A model generated the notes under the pieces. That model was not told where the DNA came from. It worked only from the letters and a program-made list of their open reading frames with translations, and did no database searches. Of a stretch of 64,000 nt of DNA, positions 29,763 through 38,240 are shown in pieces; position 1 is the first letter of the stretch; every line of letters begins with the position of its first letter. This DNA comes from Sporofaciens musculi (GTDB lineage Bacteria; Bacillota; Clostridia; Lachnospirales; Lachnospiraceae): positions 2,976,501 to 3,040,500 of the forward strand of contig NZ_WUQX01000001.1 of NCBI RefSeq assembly GCF_009830285.1, read 5' to 3'. The position numbers and the translations under genes were made by a program.

Positions 29763-30266
29763 TTAATATGGTATCTCGCACATACCTCGGCTTGTTTCAA
29801 TGAAGCAACCGCCCATATCCAAATCTCGCCCGTAGGCTTCATAGTCAATGTAGTTCTGCAAACTGGGTGGAATATCCCCAAGTGCCTGCAATTCGTCTAT
29901 GTAGTAGTAGGCAACGTCTGTCATGGTTTCACAGTCGGGATAATAATAAATATCGTCCTTATGTTCCACGACTTCTTCCAGCGTCCCGTAGTGGCTGATA
30001 AATTCGTCCAGACATTCTACGATATAGTCGGGAAGTTCCTCTATCATTTCATACATCTCGTTGAGTTCTTCAATGGAAACATACTCACCAATCGCAATCG
30101 GGAAGTTATCGGTATCATGGATTGCGTATTCCTCATACTGTTCATTCAAGCCGATTTTTTCTTTCACATCTTCCTCGTCAATGGGAAATGTGAACCAAGC
30201 ACCGACTAAATAGCCCTCGTTGTATTTGCCAAGATTAGCAATATAAACCGCCATATCATCAATCAT
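29763..30266 (-). CDS. ardA: Antirestriction protein ArdA (Tn916 Orf18)
   Basis: 167 residues, strongly acidic, a DNA mimic that blocks type I restriction enzymes. Start MIDDMAVYIANLGKYNEGYLV and end region LQNYIDYEAYGRDLD are those of Tn916 ArdA. The ATG at 30266 has GAGGTGG before it. The first of two tandem ArdA-type genes in element B. Confidence 0.94.
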   Translation of the reverse strand: MIDDMAVYIANLGKYNEGYLVGAWFTFPIDEEDVKEKIGLNEQYEEYAIHDTDNFPIAIGEYVSIEELNEMYEMIEELPDYIVECLDEFISHYGTLEEVVEHKDDIYYYPDCETMTDVAYYYIDELQALGDIPPSLQNYIDYEAYGRDLDMGGCFIETSRGMCEIPY

Positions 30267-30283
30267 AAGCACCACCTCATTTC

Positions 30284-30787
30284 CTACTCTGGCAGTTCAA
30301 AGATACCGTGTTCTGTTACTAAAAATTTCCCGTGTTCCTGCAAGTGAGAAGCATAGGCTTCAAAGTCAAAATAGTAGGCTTGACAGTCCTCGGATAAATG
30401 TTTGAACGTCGGGTCGTTCATCAGCTTTTGCTTTGCAACATCTATCATGCTTTTGCAGTTGGGATAAACCGTAATCACATTCCTGCAAATATAAAGTGCT
30501 TCTAAATTTTCATATACGGTAAGAAGTGATACATATTCTTCCTGCATATCACTTGAAAGCTGACGGTACATAAAATCTAATTCGTTGAGCTGGTACACGC
30601 TTGTATGTTCGTGAACTTCATCAGCATAAGGCAACACCTTTTCGATAATACGGTAATCCCCACTTTCTGCACCGACACCTAACTTTTCTTCAAACTCGGC
30701 AACATCTATCGGCAGTTCAAACCAGTATGATGTTGTTTCTTCGCCAGTTGTTCCTCTCGTTTCCACCAGCACCCTTGTTTCCTGCAT
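30284..30787 (-). CDS. Second, divergent ArdA-family protein
   Basis: 167 residues, acidic (many Glu/Asp), with the ArdA-like ending YYFDFEAYASHLQEHGKFLV and the middle NELDFMYRQLSSDMQEE. It aligns in layout with the ArdA at 29763 but is clearly diverged. It probably has a similar antirestriction role with another specificity (inference). Confidence 0.75.
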   Translation of the reverse strand: MQETRVLVETRGTTGEETTSYWFELPIDVAEFEEKLGVGAESGDYRIIEKVLPYADEVHEHTSVYQLNELDFMYRQLSSDMQEEYVSLLTVYENLEALYICRNVITVYPNCKSMIDVAKQKLMNDPTFKHLSEDCQAYYFDFEAYASHLQEHGKFLVTEHGIFELPE

Positions 30788-31002
30788 TGTTCCTCACGTC
30801 CTTTCTGTTGTTTTATCACATCTTTTATGGTCTGGTACGACATACCAAACACATACTTTGAAAAATCTTCTAACTGTCTTTCTTCATAGTCGGCAGGGTT
30901 CAGTCGTTTCATTTCATGCCATACCTTACGCTTGTAAGAGGGCAGGTCAGAAATATAATCACAGCCGACCTTTGCCTGCATATCCTTAAAAATATCGTTC
31001 AT
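30706..31002 (-). CDS. Small ICE protein of unknown function overlapping the second ArdA gene
   Basis: 98 residues (MNDIFKDMQAKVGCDYISDL, KRKVWHEMKRLNPADYEER). It overlaps the next gene by 82 bases, more than is usual. It has an ATG with GGAGGG upstream (31007-31012) and fits the transcription direction. I do not recognise the family. Confidence 0.55.
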   Translation of the reverse strand: MNDIFKDMQAKVGCDYISDLPSYKRKVWHEMKRLNPADYEERQLEDFSKYVFGMSYQTIKDVIKQQKGREEQCRKQGCWWKREEQLAKKQHHTGLNCR

Positions 31003-31037
31003 TTCATCCCTCCAATCTGAAATTTGGGTATGAAAAA

Positions 31038-31066
31038 AGCAGTCAATCCTAAGACTAACTGCTTTG
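31038..31066 (-). terminator. Terminator after the GyrI-like gene
   Basis: AAAGCAGT (31066-31059) and ACTGCTTT (31045-31038) on the minus strand, followed by T residues. The loop and flanks resemble the terminator at 35060-35088. Confidence 0.7.
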
Positions 31067-31089
31067 TGTGTAGGGATATAAAATTGTTT

Positions 31090-31560
31090 TTAATCTTGAA
31101 TAGGTATCCAAATTTCAATAACTGAATTATCTCTATTCCAATGGAAACGGTAATCATATTTTTCAAAGTGCAGGATAATATTTTTTATAGGGGTATATGG
31201 TGTATTAGGAATAATTTCCTGATAAATTTTTCCATAAGTTTCATATATTTTTTCCATAGCACCGATATGCTCCATGACCAAATATTTATAAGACGGTATT
31301 TCTTTATACAGAAAGTTGTCTGGAATAATAGTTCGCTTTGGTATAGAACAGAAATAATAAAGTTTTCCATTTCTCCGTTCCATAAAAGCATATTTTACCC
31401 AATTTTCCGATTGTGAAAGATATGATTTCTTCAAATTACTGTTAAACTTTCTCCAAAACTGCGTACTAATCTGAATATTCCTTTTTTGGTAATTCGTAAG
31501 CTCTACTTCCTGCCCAATAACTGAAAATGCGTCTAATTCTCTTATAGAATAATTCATCAT
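31090..31560 (-). CDS. GyrI-like/effector-binding domain protein
   Basis: 156 residues beginning MNYSIRELDAFSVIGQEVEL, ending HWNRDNSVIEIWIPIQD: the SRPBCC-like effector-binding fold (AraC effector-binding/GyrI-like), without a DNA-binding domain. It follows the DUF3781 gene with overlapping ends. Such proteins bind small hydrophobic ligands; the ligand is unknown. Cargo between orf19 and the ArdA genes, not part of Tn916 itself. Confidence 0.75.
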   Translation of the reverse strand: MMNYSIRELDAFSVIGQEVELTNYQKRNIQISTQFWRKFNSNLKKSYLSQSENWVKYAFMERRNGKLYYFCSIPKRTIIPDNFLYKEIPSYKYLVMEHIGAMEKIYETYGKIYQEIIPNTPYTPIKNIILHFEKYDYRFHWNRDNSVIEIWIPIQD

Positions 31561-31799
31561 TTTACTTTGTGAGCAGTGATAACGGTATAACTGTACACAT
31601 TTATTGTAATGATACAATTATCAATCGTTATGTACCAGTTTTTCCCTTTTCTTATAATTTCTGCATTAGAAAGACTGATTTTTTCTTTGCACCATTCAAT
31701 CACGTTTTCTACATTCAAAGATAAGTTCTTTTTAATTCTAATAACGCCAAGTTCAGTTGTATGAAGTCTATCCAAGTTTTCCAGTAATTCATTTGCCAT
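31557..31799 (-). CDS. DUF3781 family protein
   Basis: 80 residues from the ATG at 31799 (MANELLENLDRLHTTELG), preceded by GAGGTG. The motifs RIKKNL, IEWCKEKI, RKGKNWYITID and YTVITAHKVK identify the DUF3781 family. It is coupled to the GyrI-like gene, a pair I have seen together elsewhere. Function unknown. Confidence 0.78.
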   Translation of the reverse strand: MANELLENLDRLHTTELGVIRIKKNLSLNVENVIEWCKEKISLSNAEIIRKGKNWYITIDNCIITINVYSYTVITAHKVK

Positions 31800-31885
31800 A
31801 TTTTGACACCTCATTTTTCAACAGATTTATTTGTATATTTCATATCCCAATTATATCATTCTCATACCAGCACCACAATAAAATT

Positions 31886-32107
31886 TTATGCACCGATAAT
31901 CTTATTGAACAGCTCTAACAGTACATCTTTCACACCACCAGCATTGAATACCAAGCCGACAGCAATCAAGGCAACTACCAAGAAGCCGATAAGTTTTGAA
32001 AACTCACGCTTGAACCCTAAGTAGATACCGATAACCACAATCGCCATAAGCACTAAGCTCTGTGCGTTTGATAAAAACCATTGATATAAATTTTGTCCGA
32101 AATTCAT
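31886..32107 (-). CDS. orf19: Small membrane protein of the Tn916 channel (Orf19/TcpD type)
   Basis: 73 residues with two membrane helices (SLVLMAIVVIGIYLGF, LIGFLVVALIAVGLVFNAG). Position between orf20 and ardA agrees with Tn916 orf19. Confidence 0.8.
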   Translation of the reverse strand: MNFGQNLYQWFLSNAQSLVLMAIVVIGIYLGFKREFSKLIGFLVVALIAVGLVFNAGGVKDVLLELFNKIIGA

Positions 32108-32242
32108 TTAATTGTCCTCACTTTCTTTTAATTGTTTCATTTCACAGTCAGCTTCTTTGCCGACATTCAAAATACACATCAAGACTACGCCGATACCCAT
32201 TCCCATAGATACCAGCAGGAAGTCTTTTAATAATACCCACAT
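32108..32242 (-). CDS. DUF3789-type small membrane protein
   Basis: 44 residues (MWVLLKDFLLVSMGMGIGVV, LMCILNVGKEADCEMKQL) with one membrane helix and a charged tail. Directly adjacent to orf19, with the start at 32242. Short proteins of this form sit between orf20 and orf19 in Tn916-like ICEs. Confidence 0.7.
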   Translation of the reverse strand: MWVLLKDFLLVSMGMGIGVVLMCILNVGKEADCEMKQLKESEDN

Positions 32243-32254
32243 TTTTTATCACTC

Positions 32255-33451
32255 CTAACTTTCTATCAAATCTTTTGCAGGGGTCGTCTGCTGTTTGATT
32301 ATCATTTCATGCTTTTCTGTGAGCTTTGCCTGCTGTTCGATAGTTTCCATGTAGTCTGTACCGTTTCCTTTATCAATCTTTTTCAGCATTTTCAAGGTCG
32401 GTGCTACCTGCCTTTGTACCCAACGCAATGTACGGTCTAAGGTATAAGGTTCTGGCTTTGTCGTCAGCTTCAAGCTCTGTCTGTTATCGCCGATAAACCA
32501 CGCCCAGCGGTCATTGAGTTTCCAGTCATTTTTTCGCTTGTCTGGTTCTTCATCAACAAACCGCACATACTGGTTGATGATAGAAAAGGCGGTCTGTTCT
32601 GCGTCATAATAGGTCAGCAAATCCCGTACTGCATAATAGGCACGTTCATTTCTAAGCCGTATCTCAAAACGGTTGATAATGTCGGCTTCATCAAGCGGTG
32701 TACCTAATTTGACATACTGTTCATAGTCTTTTTCATAGATACAGAAATACACATCTGATTTCAGCGAACCAAGATAAAGGGTACGTCCCATATATTCTCT
32801 GTCGTCCTCTCTGTGCTTGATAAGCTCGCCCGACTGGTAAAACTTATAACTTCTGGACTTTCCGATATATTCCCGTTTCCTGCATTTTTCCGCAAGCTCT
32901 GGAATATCCAAAATGCCCGTATGGTCGTTGATAGCAAGGTCGATACGCTTCATCACGCCACCGTCTATAAGTGCGTCCATAAGAAAGTCATACCAGCTTC
33001 TCTGTTGTGCCAGCAGGTAACTTTCAAACTGTCGGCAACCACGCCCCTTTAACTCTAAAAGGACACCTTTTTCTTCGTCTGCCGACGTATAGATAAAGAT
33101 GTCCCCTAATGAATAATGCTCCGTATAGCTGTAATGTCCGTAATCTTCATGGAGCATATAATTGATGTTCAGTTTTAATATATCTTTGATGATGTGCTGT
33201 ATATCCAGCGTGGGAAAACGAATTTTTACATAATCAAACAGCATGGTAAGCGGTGCTTCTGGATTGAACTTTGCCAGTTCTTTATGCAGAGTTTCCAAAA
33301 GCTCCTTTGACGGCTTCATTTTTCCGCTTTCTATCTTGTTGAGATATTCCCTTGTGATACCAGAAGCCACCGCCAGCCTGCCTTGTGAGATACCGTAAGC
33401 AATCCGTTTCTCCCGTAATTCTTTTATCCATTGTTCTTCATTCAGAACCAT
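32255..33451 (-). CDS. orf20: MobT-type relaxase / replication initiator (Tn916 Orf20)
   Basis: 398 residues: an N-terminal XRE helix-turn-helix (about 10-60) and a Rep_trans-like relaxase domain (RIDLAINDHTGILDIPEL, IGDNRQSLKL) related to rolling-circle initiators. It nicks oriT, located immediately upstream (33572-33596). Length fits Tn916 Orf20 (long form). Confidence 0.93.
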   Translation of the reverse strand: MVLNEEQWIKELREKRIAYGISQGRLAVASGITREYLNKIESGKMKPSKELLETLHKELAKFNPEAPLTMLFDYVKIRFPTLDIQHIIKDILKLNINYMLHEDYGHYSYTEHYSLGDIFIYTSADEEKGVLLELKGRGCRQFESYLLAQQRSWYDFLMDALIDGGVMKRIDLAINDHTGILDIPELAEKCRKREYIGKSRSYKFYQSGELIKHREDDREYMGRTLYLGSLKSDVYFCIYEKDYEQYVKLGTPLDEADIINRFEIRLRNERAYYAVRDLLTYYDAEQTAFSIINQYVRFVDEEPDKRKNDWKLNDRWAWFIGDNRQSLKLTTKPEPYTLDRTLRWVQRQVAPTLKMLKKIDKGNGTDYMETIEQQAKLTEKHEMIIKQQTTPAKDLIES

Positions 33452-33571
33452 ACCCCCAATCTGTAAAGTGTGAAGTTTTTTAAAGCGCCTTCACAGCCGA
33501 TTTTTGCTAGGAAATCATGCCAGAAGCCTTATGTTTCCTATGTTTTTTATCTATTGTCTATTTGCAAACGT

Positions 33572-33596
33572 ACCCCTCTGTTAGATACCGAGGGGT
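33572..33596. other. oriT of element B (Tn916 type)
   Basis: Inverted repeat ACCCCTC (33572-33578) with GAGGGGT (33590-33596). On the minus strand the loop reads GTATCTAACAG, the CTAACAG core expected at the nick region of Tn916/ICEBs1-type origins. It lies between orf20 and orf21, the known place of the Tn916 origin. A further strong hairpin (GCTGGCGTGGC with GCCACACCAGC, 33602-33627) follows and may help relaxase loading or replication. Confidence 0.8.
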
Positions 33597-33634
33597 TTTA
33601 CCTGCTGGCGTGGCTGACGCCACACCAGCAACGG

Positions 33635-35029
33635 CTAGTCCGTGCCGTCGCCTTTCGCTTCGCACGTCGCCGTCCCGTCCTGCCTTGCTTGTGCAAGAAA
33701 ACCGATTGTCTGCAAAAAATCATGTCCTTTCGGGACTAAAGGCGTGTAAAATTCACTTATGACGCTTGTTCCCACATCACAATAGCCACGCCCTTTGATA
33801 CGCTTTTGGAAAAACTGCTTTTTCACATCTGAACCAAACAGCATACCGTAACCTAACTCGCTGATACGCCCCAATCCCACACGGAAATTGAAGTTATCTC
33901 TGATACCGTCCGAGAAATATTTTGCGTCTGGACGCTGGCAGGCAACGATAAGGAAATAACCTGCTTGTCGTCCTAACATGACGATTTTCTTTAACTGGCT
34001 AAGTAAGCCCACACTTTCTTTTGTCCCTAGCATTTCAAAAAACGCCACATATTCATCAAAGATAAGAAAGCAGGGTGGCAGTCCCAGATAGGCGTAATTT
34101 TCGCCCGTCTTATAGTTCGGGTGTCGTTTCATTTGCTCGCTTCGCTGTACCATGCCCTCATAAAAAGCATTGACACAGTCTATCATTTCTTCTTTGGTGT
34201 GATACACGTTTCCCATGACTGTTCCCAAGTCTGCTAAGTCCGCATTTTTCGGGTCTAAGATGTAAAGGACAGCGTTGGTATGCAGTAGAGCTTCAATGAG
34301 CGTCAGAAGAAAATATGTTTTACCGCCACCAGTCCCACCAGCAATCAAAGCGTGAGGGAGTGCGTCATATTCCCAGACAAGATTTTTCATCAGTCTAAGA
34401 CAGCCGTTCTCTGCCCGTACTTCATCAATGGTAATGCGGTTCGCTATCATATCATAAAGCAGGGTATATTCGATATAGCCGTCATGCAGGGTCTTGTCGG
34501 TCAGCTCACAATACAAGCCACTTTCCAATTTATCCTCTAACCGTAAAAGCTGGTCTTGATATTTCCCCAGCGTAATTTCACAGCGGATATGAAGCAGTCC
34601 CTTTTCCATTTGATAATAAATCTTTGGAAACCAGACGATTTTTTCCCTTGATCTGCTTTGCAGGTCAGTAAAAAAACCACTGTCTTGTACGGTATCGGCT
34701 TCATACCACTTATTTTCCAGTATCATTCGTGCCAGCTTTTGACGGTGCAGGAGCTTCTTGAAACTGTCGTAACAGAAGCGGTAGTACAGAAAAGCGACCA
34801 ATGCACAAACACCAGTCGCTATCAGTATGGTTATGAAGTTGTAAGGAGAAAGCGTCAAGCCGTTCTCTAACAAGCTGAAATGCTCCCAATCGGTACACAT
34901 GAACTGTTTTATATTCAGTAGCAAAAGAACCGCCACAAATACAAACAGAAGCGTCCCTATGGAAAAGTGGTAAACAAGGTGCTTGTCGCTGGCTCTGATA
35001 CGGTGTCCTTTATTCCAAATCTTTTGCAT
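33635..35029 (-). CDS. orf21: FtsK/SpoIIIE-type coupling protein TcpA (Tn916 Orf21)
   Basis: 464 residues: two N-terminal membrane helices (about 24-40 and 60-85), Walker A AGGTGGGKTYF near residue 233, Walker B CFLIFDEYVAF near 330, and ACQRPDAKYF. It brings the relaxase-DNA complex to the channel. Length matches Tn916 Orf21 (461). Confidence 0.95.
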   Translation of the reverse strand: MQKIWNKGHRIRASDKHLVYHFSIGTLLFVFVAVLLLLNIKQFMCTDWEHFSLLENGLTLSPYNFITILIATGVCALVAFLYYRFCYDSFKKLLHRQKLARMILENKWYEADTVQDSGFFTDLQSRSREKIVWFPKIYYQMEKGLLHIRCEITLGKYQDQLLRLEDKLESGLYCELTDKTLHDGYIEYTLLYDMIANRITIDEVRAENGCLRLMKNLVWEYDALPHALIAGGTGGGKTYFLLTLIEALLHTNAVLYILDPKNADLADLGTVMGNVYHTKEEMIDCVNAFYEGMVQRSEQMKRHPNYKTGENYAYLGLPPCFLIFDEYVAFFEMLGTKESVGLLSQLKKIVMLGRQAGYFLIVACQRPDAKYFSDGIRDNFNFRVGLGRISELGYGMLFGSDVKKQFFQKRIKGRGYCDVGTSVISEFYTPLVPKGHDFLQTIGFLAQARQDGTATCEAKGDGTD

Positions 35030-35059
35030 AAATCAATCACTCCTTTCTGGGTATAAAAA

Positions 35060-35088
35060 AAGTGGTCAATCATATAGACTAACCACTT
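35060..35088 (-). terminator. Terminator after the VanZ-like gene
   Basis: On the minus strand AAGTGGT (35088-35082) pairs with ACCACTT (35066-35060), followed by seven T residues. Confidence 0.75.
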
Positions 35089-35093
35089 TATTT

Positions 35094-35708
35094 CTAAAGA
35101 AACCATGTCCAATTATATAGTAGAAAATTACATGCACAAGCTAACACCAAATAGATAACTGGCTCGAAGTTTCCCAATGAAATAGTTCGCTGTTTTTCTT
35201 TTTTATTAAAGAAATGATTTCCAATCATTTTCCACACTACATATCCTAAAACCGCACCTAATGTATTCATCAGCAAATCATCAATATCTACCAAACGATT
35301 AGTTGGTAATTGAGCAAATTCGATAAATATTGAAAATGCCAATCCTGTTAAGGCTACTTTTATCGGATTTCTAAAATTTCTCCATATATAAGGCAATAGA
35401 AATCCTAACGGCATAAGCATAATTATATTCATGCAATAAGTGAATAAACCGTCTGACTGAAATGGGATAATTCCTATATTTGCTTGTTGAAAAGTTTCAA
35501 TCAAACCACCTTTTGAAATAATATCCCATACAGAACCGATACCCGTAACAGAAAAAACAAGCCATATATAAATCATCATAGTGTAAGTCCAAAAATAATG
35601 TGTAGAAGTTGATTTTTTCTTACACAACGATAAAATTACTTGATATAGCATTACTGGAACCACAGTTAAAATAATAGGAATAGTCATCATTATAATCATT
35701 ATTCTCAC
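35094..35708 (-). CDS. VanZ-like family membrane protein
   Basis: 204 residues with about five membrane helices and the VanZ core (NIIPF-like IGIIPF, NIIMLMPLGFLLPY, FIEFAQ, VDIDDLLMNTLGAVLGY). VanZ-type proteins give low-level teicoplanin or lipoglycopeptide resistance in some bacteria; specificity here is unknown. It is cargo between orf21 and orf22, absent from Tn916. Confidence 0.88.
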   Translation of the reverse strand: MRIMIIMMTIPIILTVVPVMLYQVILSLCKKKSTSTHYFWTYTMMIYIWLVFSVTGIGSVWDIISKGGLIETFQQANIGIIPFQSDGLFTYCMNIIMLMPLGFLLPYIWRNFRNPIKVALTGLAFSIFIEFAQLPTNRLVDIDDLLMNTLGAVLGYVVWKMIGNHFFNKKEKQRTISLGNFEPVIYLVLACACNFLLYNWTWFL

Positions 35709-35798
35709 TCCTCTCTGAAACTATATTTAATATATTATCATACAATTATGAATAAAATCTCAAAGATAAGCAAAAGAATTTCTTGATTTTCTACAATT

Positions 35799-36182
35799 TT
35801 ATTTTTTCGGCTGTCCCTGCGGTGTATGGTTCTGTGGATTACCTGTGTTCTGATTGCCTTTATTCTTCAACACAATATCCTCTGCTTTTACATACCAGTC
35901 CACATCTGCACCCGTATAGGTCTTTCTTGATACCGTATCGGCTACGGGATTGACAAGCTCCACGACTGCATTGTACGGAAATTCCCTCAACGGTACTTCT
36001 GGCGGTACAGACACGGGGATAATTCCACCATGCAGACTGCACTTCAAATCATAGATACGCTTTTTAAGCTGGGTACTCGGTGTCCCGTCCTCGTTCTGCA
36101 AGAACACATCACGCACCGCTGTAAATTTTAATTCTCCAAATGTTTTTTCTTTGTCAATAACAAACCCGTTTGATAATCTCAT
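35799..36182 (-). CDS. orf22: YdcP/DUF961 family protein (Tn916 Orf22)
   Basis: 127 residues (MRLSNGFVIDKEKTFGELKF, FPYNAVVELVNPVADTV) with a Gln/Asn-rich tail. Length and order fit Tn916 Orf22. Family members are thought to aid ICE processing and replication. Confidence 0.9.
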   Translation of the reverse strand: MRLSNGFVIDKEKTFGELKFTAVRDVFLQNEDGTPSTQLKKRIYDLKCSLHGGIIPVSVPPEVPLREFPYNAVVELVNPVADTVSRKTYTGADVDWYVKAEDIVLKNKGNQNTGNPQNHTPQGQPKK

Positions 36183-36197
36183 AAATTCTTCACTCCT

Positions 36198-36524
36198 TTA
36201 CTTTTCTTCAACTGCTACAATATCATCAGCAACTAACACATAATCGGTATGTCCCATATCCCCGATTGCGTAACCTCTGCCGTATAACTTCGGATTGACA
36301 AGTTTTACTTTCTGCTCATACTTGAAATGCTTTTCGCCAGCCTGCACGGGAATTTCCACCACAACATTTTCGCCTTTCTGTACGTCAGAATAAAGGTTAT
36401 AGCTTCGTCTGGCTAAGACCCTGCGGTTATTTTTATCTCTTTCAAAGACTGGCTCGCTTTCGCCTGCAAATTCAAGAGTTCCAAAAGACTGTGCCATATC
36501 TGGCACGACATATTTCATTTCCAT
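36198..36524 (-). CDS. orf23: YdcP/DUF961 family protein (Tn916 Orf23)
   Basis: 108 residues (MEMKYVVPDMAQSFGTLEFA, YEQKVKLVNPKLYGRGYAIG). A paralogue of the neighbouring Orf22. It is the first conserved conjugation gene of element B in its direction of transcription. Confidence 0.9.
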   Translation of the reverse strand: MEMKYVVPDMAQSFGTLEFAGESEPVFERDKNNRRVLARRSYNLYSDVQKGENVVVEIPVQAGEKHFKYEQKVKLVNPKLYGRGYAIGDMGHTDYVLVADDIVAVEEK

Positions 36525-36762
36525 ATTGTTTTACCTCGTTTCTTTCTATATTCGATAAGTTTTTTGATTGTGATTTCTTATTCTGGCGGTTTGGGAAGTA
36601 CCAGCAATCCCCCAGATAGTAAAGGGTAAAATCAATGCTTACGCACCCTTGACTATCCGTGTTCTTGCAGGTTGTAGGCAGACAAGCCAGAATAAGCAAA
36701 AGTCTGCCGTTTGACAGCTTCGGCGGAGAGCGTGATTTTTCTTTCATCATACCATTACCGCC

Positions 36763-37577
36763 TTATGATTTCTTCAATTTACGGCGTTTGTAAAGATATG
36801 TTCCAGCCAGTCCACCAGCAGACGCAAGCAACATCACAACAAATGCCATTACATTTGTACTGTCGCCCGTTTTGGGACTGTCGCTAGGTCTGTTAGGCTT
36901 TTCTGGTGTCGGTGGTGTTTCGGGTTTCTCTGGTTCTTCTGGCTTTTCCTTAAAGGTAATTGTCTGTCCCTTATCCTCAATATCCTTATGCTCGGTAACT
37001 TTCTTCGGCTCGTCTGGATTGCTTAAATCGTACAATTCTTCAAAAGTTACAAGCTGTTTGCCGTCAAGAGAAGTAGCGTCAAACGTAAAGGCAACTTCTA
37101 CTTTCATAGTTTCGCTGTCAGCAGTAAACGTATAATCACTTTCCACACGCTTTCCATTGATAAGAAGTTCTGCATTTTCTTCTTTCAACATCTGCCAGCC
37201 CACAAGTTTGTACTGTGTACCGATTTCTAAGCCCTCTAAGGTTACGGTATCAATGATTGTAACGTCTTTTCCAGCTTCAATCTCTTTGTTGCCGTCCTTA
37301 TCGGTAGCAGTCGTATGAATTTTGATGATACGCTCTGTGATAAGTACGGTTTGCCCGTCGTCCTCAATGTCCTTGTGTTCCGCAACTTTTACGGGTTCGT
37401 CTGGATTGCTGAAATCATACAATTCTTCAAAGGTAACAAGGTTCTTGCCACCTAAAGCAGACGCATTGAATGTATAGGAAATTTCCACTTTCATTTCTTC
37501 CTCATCAGCGACAAAGGTATAATCGTTTTCTACACGTTTCCCGTCAATAAGAAGTTCTGCGTTTTCTTCCTTTTGAA
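36763..37577 (-). pseudogene. LPXTG-type surface adhesin with SpaA/VaFE-like repeats, cut by the prophage
   Basis: The frame runs open to about 37577 without a start codon for the mature protein. At least two repeats of the form KEENAELL.NGKRV..DYTF...MKVE..FTF.A..L.GK.LVTFEELYD.SNPDEP are present, then a Pro/Glu-rich wall-spanning region and a sorting signal (SPKTGDS, hydrophobic helix, KRRKLKK). It would be anchored to peptidoglycan by sortase; ICE-borne adhesins may promote cell contact. The N-terminal part is missing because phage-like DNA begins here. Confidence 0.85.
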
Positions 37578-37649
37578 AATTGTAACATTAAATGCGAAAG
37601 GAAGCGAAAGCCTCCCGACGCATTATTTTTTTACCACAAAACGGGCAAC

Positions 37650-37912
37650 ACTGGCCCCTCGGCCATTTTGTAAAGTCTGTATTTATCGGTGAAGGATAAC
37701 AAGTTTTAAGTCCGGTTTTTAAGGTGAAAACCGGGCGGCGGTGGAGAGCAGCAACGCCTAAAAAGGCTCCATGTCGTTCAACAAGTTTCCGGCTTTTAAG
37801 GTGAAAGCCGGTACGGTCAAGGCGGCCCAGAAAAAAGACGCCAGCCGGAGCGCGGGAGGCCGGTTGAGAAGTACCCGCCCGAAAATGCAGATTTTACAAA
37901 ATGGCCGGAGTA
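37650..37912 (+). ncRNA. Candidate structured RNA at the left end of the prophage
   Basis: The 360-base gene-free stretch 37578-37940 contains a long-range stem of about 20 bp (37660-37679 with 37888-37907, one G-U pair). Inside it are two hairpins with the identical loop TAAGGTG but different stems: CCGGTTTT/AAAACCGG (37712-37734) and CCGGCTTT/AAAGCCGG (37789-37811), plus GCC/GGC (37756-37767). The paired T-to-C and A-to-G difference between the copies looks like covariation. No promoter was identified. Confidence 0.45.
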
Positions 37913-37940
37913 TGCACCCACACCACAAGGAGGTGAGAAC

Positions 37941-38216
37941 GTGAGAAACTACCGATATTTGACACTGGCAGACCGCGAGGCTCTGGAGTCCCGCTATCTC
38001 AAAGGAGAACGCCCGCAGGATATAGCCGACTCTCTCGGCATGCATGTGGCGACTATCTACAAAGAGCTGAAACGCGGGGACACTGGGGATCTTGACTGCA
38101 ACATGCGGCAGGGCTACAACGCAAAGCTGGCCCAGCTGCGGCTCCAGCAAAACCTCAAACGCCGAGGCAGCAAGGCCAAACCTGAACAGCAGAAACTTGA
38201 AACTGTCACCACATAA
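37941..38216 (+). CDS. Small HTH_38-type DNA-binding protein (phage early)
   Basis: 91 residues starting at GTG with AAGGAGGTGAG upstream. The helix-turn-helix (RYLTLADREALESRYLKGE, DIADSLGMHVATIYKELKRG) resembles the N-terminal domain of IS30-type transposases, here alone with a basic C-terminus. First gene of the early operon, possibly a regulator. Confidence 0.7.
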   Translation: MRNYRYLTLADREALESRYLKGERPQDIADSLGMHVATIYKELKRGDTGDLDCNMRQGYNAKLAQLRLQQNLKRRGSKAKPEQQKLETVTT

Positions 38217-38240
38217 CGCACAAGAAAGGAACACTCCGCC

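Noticed and set aside
29642..29881. Minus-strand frame of 79 codons between orf17 and ardA
   Set aside because: Most of it lies over ardA in another frame and it has no family features; the gap of about 117 bases is probably non-coding.
36472..36750. Minus-strand frame of 92 codons (SRSPPKLSNGRLLLILACLP) upstream of orf23
   Set aside because: It overlaps the start of orf23 in another frame, has no recognised motif, and this spacer is the expected regulatory gap; I could not support it as a gene.
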